NCBI GenBank assembly: GCA_947589205.1
Contig: CANQCJ010000103.1
Span: 1 to 7,564 of the forward strand
Direction: 5' to 3'
Length of the DNA stretch: 7,564 bases
Origin: an uncultured Ruminococcus sp.
GTDB lineage: Bacteria > Bacillota > Clostridia > Oscillospirales > Ruminococcaceae
Shown here one piece after another: positions 6,445-7,564 of the stretch. Positions within the stretch are counted from its first letter, which is position 1, and each line of letters starts with the position of its first letter. The notes under the pieces are model-generated. The model was not told where the DNA came from. It ran no database searches and was given only the letters and a program-made list of their open reading frames with translations. A program made the position numbers and the translations under genes.

Positions 6445-6819
6445 ATGAATGAAAAATTAATATCCCTTGCAAGAGAAGCTTCCTCGCCCGAGGAAATATT
6501 AAAGCTTGCAAAAGAAAATGATATACATATGGTAATTGAAGAAGCCGAGGCTATCTATGAACGCCTTCACGCAAACGGCGAGGTCTCCGATGAAGAGCTG
6601 GCTTCAACGGCGGGCGGCTGCAAAGGCGCGGGCGGCAGGACGATAGTAACCTCCACCTGTCAGTGCTTTACCGGAAAGTATGAGGACATTGACGATTCGG
6701 AATTGGATAAAGAGATCAACCGCCGCACTTTTTGGTATACGATATCTTTTGACGGCAGATGCGGCAGATGTAAGCATTTGGATCTTTTTAACGGCATTGG
6801 CTACTGCAAAGTGGAATAA
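6445..6819 (+). CDS. Nif11-type leader precursor with six-cysteine core
   Basis: This is a 124-residue precursor. The 58-residue leader (SPEEILKLAKENDI, EEAEAIYERL, GEVSDEELASTAGG) ends in Gly57-Gly58. The predicted core is 66 residues with cysteines at core positions 1, 14, 16, 48, 51 and 63. It has CKGAGGRTIVTS, then CQCFTGK, an acidic/variable middle (about 21-47) and CGRCKHLDLFNGIGYC near the end. A CxC and a CxxC-Lys-His followed by Gly-Tyr-Cys look like two halves of a small metal knuckle, or could form three disulfides. The core family is shared with the next two genes, while the first half of the leader is nearly identical to the gene at 6076. The gene is thus a junction between the two precursor types. 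AAGGAG at 6431-6436 is its ribosome binding site. Confidence 0.9.
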   Translation: MNEKLISLAREASSPEEILKLAKENDIHMVIEEAEAIYERLHANGEVSDEELASTAGGCKGAGGRTIVTSTCQCFTGKYEDIDDSELDKEINRRTFWYTISFDGRCGRCKHLDLFNGIGYCKVE

Positions 6820-6838
6820 CTTTTAGGGAGAAAAAACT

Positions 6839-7204
6839 ATGAACCAAGAACTTATCGAAAAAGCAAAAATTGCAAAGTCTCCCGAGGAGATAATGAAGAT
6901 AGCCGAGGAAAACGATATTTATATGGTCAAGGAAGAGGCTGAAAGTATCTACAAGCAGCTTCACACAAGCGGCGAGATGTCGGATGAGGAACTGGCGGGA
7001 GCTGCGGGCGGCTGCAAGGGCGCGGGCGGCAGAACGATAGTGACCTCCGGCTGCAAGTGCTTTACCGGAAAGTTTGATGCGATCGACCTTGCCGATGCCG
7101 GCTATTTAGGCACTTGTTGGTATCTGTTTTCCAAAGGCGAAGCCTGCGGCAGATGTAAACATCTGGAATTTAAAAACGGAATAGGCTACTGCGGAGTTGA
7201 ATGA
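6839..7204 (+). CDS. Nif11-type leader precursor with seven-cysteine core
   Basis: This is a 121-residue precursor. The 58-residue leader starts MNQELIEKAK, as in the gene at 5706, continues SPEEIMKIAEENDIYMV and ends SDEELAGAAGG. The 63-residue core has cysteines at core positions 1, 14, 16, 35, 45, 48 and 60: CKGAGGRTIVTS, CKCFTGKF, a variable middle, then CGRCKHLEFKNGIGYC and the ending GVE. The six conserved cysteines align with those of the gene at 6445, and Cys35 is extra. The N-terminal and C-terminal ends of the core are conserved while the middle (about 21-43) varies in sequence and length. It starts 19 bases after the previous stop with AGGGAG at 6825-6830, so it is clearly in the same operon. 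Confidence 0.9.
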   Translation: MNQELIEKAKIAKSPEEIMKIAEENDIYMVKEEAESIYKQLHTSGEMSDEELAGAAGGCKGAGGRTIVTSGCKCFTGKFDAIDLADAGYLGTCWYLFSKGEACGRCKHLEFKNGIGYCGVE

Positions 7205-7228
7205 TATATTTTTAAGGAGGAAACCACG

Positions 7229-7564
7229 ATGAATGAAGAACTTATTGCAAAGGCAAGACAGGCGGCGTCTCCCGAGGAGATAATGAAGATAGCCGAGGAA
7301 AATGATATTTATATGGTCAAGGAAGAAGCTGAAAGGATCTACAAGCAGCTTCACACAAACAGCGAGCTTTCCGACGAGGAGCTGGAGGGAGCTGCGGGCG
7401 GCTGCAGCGGCAGCGGCGGCAAGACGATAGTGACCTCCGGCTGCAAATGCTTTACCGGAAAGTTTGAGGAGATCAAGAATAAAGACACCGGCTTTGCACT
7501 CGGTCCCCGCAATTTGTGGTATGCTTGCTCTTCCCCGGGTACCTGCGGCTACTGTAAGCATCTG
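7229..7564 (+). CDS. Nif11-type leader precursor with cysteine-rich core (partial, cut by window end)
   Basis: The frame from ATG 7229 runs to the window edge without a stop (112 codons). AAGGAGG at 7214-7220 precedes it, 24 bases after the previous stop. The 58-residue leader (SPEEIMKIAEENDIYMV, SDEELEGAAGG) is very close to that of the gene at 6839. The visible 54 core residues show CSGSGGKTIVTS, CKCFTGKF, a variable middle and CGYCKHL at the edge, with cysteines at core positions 1, 14, 16, 42, 48 and 51. By comparison with the two preceding genes, about 10-13 residues including the GYC cysteine are missing. The DNA is closely similar to 6839-7204 at an offset of 390 bases, so this is a further tandem copy and the array probably continues. 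Confidence 0.9.
   Translation, partial: MNEELIAKARQAASPEEIMKIAEENDIYMVKEEAERIYKQLHTNSELSDEELEGAAGGCSGSGGKTIVTSGCKCFTGKFEEIKNKDTGFALGPRNLWYACSSPGTCGYCKHL

Larger units (their letters stand above)
6173..6524 (+). repeat. Tandem duplication, copy 2 (period 370 bases)
   Basis: This is the second copy of the unit at 5803-6155. It spans the second half of the leader and core of the gene at 6076, the spacer 6310-6444, and the first half of the leader of the gene at 6445. Similarity drops at 6525, where the gene at 6445 switches to an HMVIEEAEAIYERL leader and a different core. That places a recombination junction in the middle of that leader. Confidence 0.9.

Noticed and set aside
7106..7561. Long minus-strand frame (151 codons) across the last two precursor genes
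   Set aside because: It is antisense to two clear Nif11 precursors with good ribosome binding sites. Its alanine-rich translation is the complement of Gly/Cys-rich codons.

Overview
The window is part of an NHLM-type (nitrile hydratase leader microcin) peptide export locus from what is probably an anaerobic Gram-positive bacterium of the Clostridia (Ruminococcaceae/Oscillospiraceae-like). That assignment is an inference. It rests on strong AGGAGG-type ribosome binding sites, roughly balanced base composition with frequent ATA isoleucine codons, and the combination of Nif11-type leaders with a paired ABC export system. All visible genes lie on the + strand.

Export block (1-4506): the last 30 codons of a probable HlyD-like adaptor are followed after 9 bases by a C39 peptidase/ABC exporter (104-2284). 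A second ABC transporter without a peptidase (2299-4506) follows 14 bases later. This is the usual NHLM trio of adaptor, peptidase-transporter and partner transporter.

Control block (4507-5288): a 96-base gap carries an AAC-N16-CGTA element resembling an ECF sigma promoter. It is followed by a 63-residue protein of unknown function whose centre resembles the end of a Nif11 leader. That gene overlaps an ECF-type sigma factor by ATGA. The layout suggests a dedicated, possibly self-activating switch for the peptides downstream.

Precursor block (5346-7564 and beyond): six consecutive small genes encode Nif11-type leaders ending in Gly-Gly, each followed by a core. The cores are of three kinds: a zinc-ribbon-like 50-residue core (5346); an identical 19-residue hydrophobic core carried by two genes (5706, 6076); and cysteine-rich cores of about 63-66 residues sharing C-x12-CxC ... 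CxxCKH ... GYC (6445, 6839, and 7229, which is cut by the window end). A 370-base tandem duplication, a leader fragment with a stop codon retained in both duplicated spacers, and mosaic leaders show that the array has grown by recombination.

Proposed working model (inference): the sigma factor turns on the peptide array, the C39 domain cuts after Gly-Gly, and the transporters and adaptor export the cores. No modification enzyme (LanM, YcaO, radical SAM) is visible here, so whether the cores are modified, metal-bound, disulfide-bonded or plain peptides is open. The unusual element is a set of zinc-knuckle-like cores attached to Nif11 leaders.
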